From: JBOGED01 sp050743625
GTDB lineage: Bacteria > Actinomycetota > Nitriliruptoria > Euzebyales > Egibacteraceae
Assembly: GCA_050743625.1 (NCBI GenBank)
Contig: JBOGED010000534.1
Location: forward strand, 1-7,067
DNA: 7,067 nucleotides
Direction of reading: 5' to 3'
Positions 5,338 to 7,067 of this stretch are shown here, in pieces. The number at the start of each line of letters is the position of its first letter. Within the stretch, counting starts at the first letter, position 1. The translations under genes and the position numbers were made by a program. A model generated the notes under the pieces. The model saw only the letters and a list, made by a program, of their open reading frames with translations, made no database searches and had not been told where the DNA came from.

Positions 5338-5495
5338 CGAACCGTGCTGAAGGAGTCACCAGCCCCAGTTTGCGGTCTCCCTGCTGACCGTGGAGCGATA
5401 ACGGTCTCACACGCCAGGGAGTACACCGACTCCGTGGCGGATTCGCCTGGCCACTCGAACACTCCTGTGTGGCGTGTTGCGCGCCGATACGAGGA

Positions 5496-5512
5496 CCGAG
5501 GCGGCGCCTCGG
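5496..5512. terminator. GC-rich hairpin, possible terminator of vapBC
   Basis: CCGAGGC (5496-5502) pairs with GCCTCGG (5506-5512) around a 3-nt loop. As DNA it is a 17-bp odd palindrome with a single central base. It lies 159 nt after the vapC stop with no T-tract, which is common for actinobacterial terminators. The terminator role is inference. Confidence 0.35.
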
Positions 5513-5699
5513 CGCTCGGGCCTGGTGTGCAGCGCCGGGACGAGCGGAATACCGGCCCGCATAATCGCAGTGACGTAACACAGGTGTCCGCCTAGATCCG
5601 CTCGGCGGAGACCAGCGACGTCACCGAAGTTCCGCGCCAGCGCGCGAGAGCATCAGGATGTGCCAGCCTTCGGGGGCAGATGCAGATGCGCCATGAACG

Positions 5700-5752
5700 C
5701 GGGCGTGGCTGCTCCTGAGTCGAGGTCCTAGCGCTGTCAGGAACCACGCCCG
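5700..5752. terminator. Two-part stem-loop between vapBC and the GYD gene
   Basis: CGGGCGTGG (5700-5708) pairs with CCACGCCCG (5744-5752), 9 bp. A small asymmetric internal loop follows, then TCCTGA (5713-5718) pairs with TCAGGA (5737-5742), 6 bp, closing an 18-nt loop. It lies about 130 nt beyond the GYD stop on that gene's strand. It may be a bidirectional terminator or part of a small RNA. Confidence 0.4.
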
Positions 5753-5881
5753 TCCGCTCTTTCATCGAGAACCGGACGCCACCTCCCTCCGGTCAGTCTC
5801 ACCCTGTGTCTCCTGAGCCGGCACCTCGTCGACCGTGACCAGCGATGTGCGCACCCGCCACGCCCCAGCCCCTGCGGAGGT

Positions 5882-6175
5882 TCAACTCGTACGGTCAATG
5901 ATTCCGGTGATCTGGTCGGCGTCAAAAGCGCGCATGGTCTTGGTCCGCACGTTGCCAAGCGAGCCGACTTGGAGCAGGAGGGCGACGGCGGTCTCCTCGT
6001 CGGGCACTTCCAGCACACAGACGATGTCGTACTCGCCCACGGTCCATAGCAGCTCACGCACCTGACCCCCGGCCCTTGAGACCATTTCCCGGAAACTGGA
6101 GCCTCGATCCACGGTCCCCGGGTAGTCCTTAATACCCTGCTCTGTCCAGTTAAGCAAGACCACGTAGGTAGCCAT
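5882..6175 (-). CDS. GYD-domain protein
   Basis: The protein is 97 residues, the usual length for a single GYD domain. It begins MATYVVLLNWTEQGIKDYPG, typical for the family. The signature GEYDIV is at 47-52 in the pattern ELLWTVGEYDIVCVLEVPDEETA, followed by LGNVRTKTMRAF (73-84). The fold is a ferredoxin-like alpha/beta sandwich, probably a cytoplasmic dimer. The biochemical role of GYD proteins is not established, so none is assigned. The ATG at 6175 has an excellent AAAGGAG (plus-strand 6183-6189) 7 nt upstream, which fixes the start. The gene is monocistronic here, converging on vapBC across about 540 bp of stem-loop-rich sequence. The neighbours give no hint of its partner. Confidence 0.85.
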   Translation of the reverse strand: MATYVVLLNWTEQGIKDYPGTVDRGSSFREMVSRAGGQVRELLWTVGEYDIVCVLEVPDEETAVALLLQVGSLGNVRTKTMRAFDADQITGIIDRTS

Positions 6176-6640
6176 GAAGCGACTCCTTTCTTCCCAGCAA
6201 TCGCTGCCGGAGACACGAGGTTCTCTCTGCTGACAGGAACCAACGACATAGTCAAGATCACCCGAGACTGTTGGTCAACGCACGCCAGCGGTTGTTTTCC
6301 GCGGTTTACTCGCGCCTCGTCGTCTCCGGTCGTAATGCCTGCGCAGCCCTTCAGCACGTGCACCTGCACCTTGGGCGACACGCAGACGGCCGAGATCCCC
6401 GACGTCAGATCACTGCTCGATCCGGATGTCAGCACGCCGATGGCGCGCCTGTGACATTACTCACTGTAGTCGGCCTGTCGTCATCGCAGAGGGCATCAGC
6501 TATGCGCCCTCGGTGTGTTCTTGCGGTTGGCCGCAACCTGGGCCAAGACGGCACGGAGCACGATGGCTGGTCCCACGACGGCAAGACCAGGGCTCTAGGC
6601 GATAAAACCTCCAGCTAGAGTCATAGATCAACTGTGCGGA
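6176..6640. other. Upstream region of the GYD gene, mostly unexplained
   Basis: No confident gene is present. On the GYD strand the promoter should lie at about 6200-6280; TTGAC-like hexamers occur there (e.g. GGTCAA read in reverse at 6273-6278) but no convincing -10 at proper spacing. A 39-codon frame at 6335-6454 (+) is described separately. A hairpin GAGGGC (6489-6494) with GCCCTC (6506-6511) contains a sequence matching the right end of the ~97-bp repeat. Confidence 0.4.
6335..6454 (+). CDS. Possible small ORF or gene fragment (39 aa)
   Basis: A short ATG-initiated frame encodes MPAQPFSTCTCTLGDTQTAE followed by IPDVRSLLDPDVSTPMARL. Nearly all codons end in G or C, stronger bias than the surrounding intergenic DNA. 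There is no Shine-Dalgarno sequence, no neighbour on the same strand, and the same frame is open well upstream, so it could be a decayed 3' gene fragment. The CTC pair near the N-terminus is not where a ribosomal peptide core would normally be. I do not recognise it. Confidence 0.2.
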   Translation: MPAQPFSTCTCTLGDTQTAEIPDVRSLLDPDVSTPMARL

Positions 6641-6650
6641 GGGGCGGCGG

Positions 6651-6747
6651 AGGGCGCATCCCGCGGCGTGATGCGCGCACAAGCCGCTGCGCTCGGCCGA
6701 GAATCGGCCGGTCATGCACGAGCAGAAGCGGCACAGTTATACGCCCT
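6651..6747. repeat. ~97-bp interspersed repeat, copy B
   Basis: This is the second copy of the element at 4534-4629, in the same orientation, with ends AGGGCGCAT (6651-6659) and ATACGCCCT (6739-6747). The shared sequence extends left to at least 6641. Compared with copy A there are about 17 substitutions, mostly transitions, and one inserted base. Copy B has an additional hairpin, CGGCCGA (6694-6700) with TCGGCCG (6704-6710), that copy A lacks. Together the copies bracket the vapBC-GYD segment. Confidence 0.8.
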
Positions 6748-6932
6748 TCGCCGCTTTGCTTCAGGTCGAGCATTCACTATCGGGATCACTCGCAGTCACG
6801 GATACGCAACGATGCCCGAGGTTGGCTAGGGGACTTGGATCCGCAAAGTCGTTGCGCGTGAGTCAAGTTTGTGAGTCATGTTGCAGGTGTTGCACGAGTT
6901 GCGAGCCGGCTAGCGATGACCCGCCGGTCCAC

Positions 6933-6984
6933 TCCCCGAACAGGGATCTCGGGGCGTATCTGCCCCGAAATCCCTGTTCGGGGA
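6933..6984. terminator. Long hairpin, 22 of 23 bp paired
   Basis: Left arm 6933-6955 and right arm 6962-6984 pair over 23 positions with one C/A mismatch (6948/6969) around a 6-nt loop (GTATCT). The outer part is TCCCCGAACAGGGAT against ATCCCTGTTCGGGGA. No T-tract follows on either strand. No gene ends close by in the window, so it may terminate a transcript coming from the right, or be a binding or recombination site. Confidence 0.6.
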
Positions 6985-7067
6985 ACGCTGTCATGCCTCA
7001 CACGCTCGTCGGGCGGGCGAAGCCCCGTTAGTGTTGAGATGACGTATTTACCGGGCGTTGCTCATCC

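Larger units (their letters stand above)
5338..5881. other. Intergenic region with several stem-loops, no supportable gene
   Basis: I see no credible coding sequence between vapC and the GYD gene. An open frame at 5344-5595 (+) has no ribosome binding site or recognisable domain. The stretch holds a 6-bp hairpin (GACCGT 5386-5391 with ACGGTC 5401-5406), an odd palindrome at 5496-5512, a two-part stem at 5700-5752, and ACCGGA (5771-5776) pairing with TCCGGT (5788-5793). These are plausible ends for the convergent vapBC and GYD transcripts. Confidence 0.4.

Noticed and set aside
5733..6242. Near-identical 14-mers (GCTGTCAGGAACCA and GCTGACAGGAACCA) on either side of the GYD gene
   Set aside because: 13 of 14 matches over 7 kb are expected about once or more by chance, and similarity does not extend beyond them.
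5737..6435. 232-codon open frame on the - strand over the GYD gene
   Set aside because: It is in a different frame from the recognisable GYD protein on the same strand, with no ribosome binding site or domain.
6714..7031. 105-codon open frame at the right end
   Set aside because: It has no ribosome binding site, a low-complexity Cys/Ser-rich stretch and no domain, and it runs through repeat copy B and the long hairpin.
1..7067. CRISPR array, prophage genes, rRNA or transposase
   Set aside because: I saw no regularly spaced repeats, phage structural or integrase motifs, rRNA segments or DDE-type transposase sequence on either strand.

Overview
The window is high-GC DNA (roughly two thirds G+C in the genes) with strong GC3 bias, GTG starts and actinobacterial gene families. 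It most likely comes from an actinomycete chromosome; I do not assign a genus. Gene density is low and falls off to the right. About 4.4 kb carries recognisable genes, and the rest is repeat- and palindrome-rich intergenic sequence with gene remnants, typical of an accessory region.

Layout. Positions 2-352 (+) hold the 3' end of a DMT/EamA-like membrane transporter. It converges on and overlaps an acyl-CoA dehydrogenase of the glutaryl-CoA dehydrogenase/plant ACX4 branch (1520-327, -). A divergent control region follows, then a truncated vapB-like antitoxin remnant with its operator/promoter (1741-1920). Its stop codon overlaps the GTG start of a CynX/NimT-like MFS exporter (1917-3152, +). 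Next come a TPR fragment of a LuxR-type regulator (about 3411-3700, +) and a small acidic protein gene (4082-3891, -). After about 430 nt with no supportable gene comes the first copy of a ~97-bp repeat (4534-4629), then an intact vapBC toxin-antitoxin operon (4721-5337, +). A GYD-domain protein (6175-5882, -), the second repeat copy (6651-6747) and a long hairpin (6933-6984) complete the window.

The most unusual feature is shared regulation. The vapBC control region and first codons are duplicated about 2.9 kb upstream, in front of the MFS gene, where the antitoxin body has been lost. Both copies keep a dyad of the same geometry (arm starts 21-22 bp apart) although the arm sequences have changed, and the changes are matched on both sides. 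The surviving 46-codon antitoxin-derived ORF ends in a GTGA overlap with the transporter, just after a perfect 28-bp palindrome. This suggests a toxin-antitoxin promoter recruited to drive, and perhaps translationally gate, a transporter. That regulatory reading is inference; the sequence identities are directly visible.
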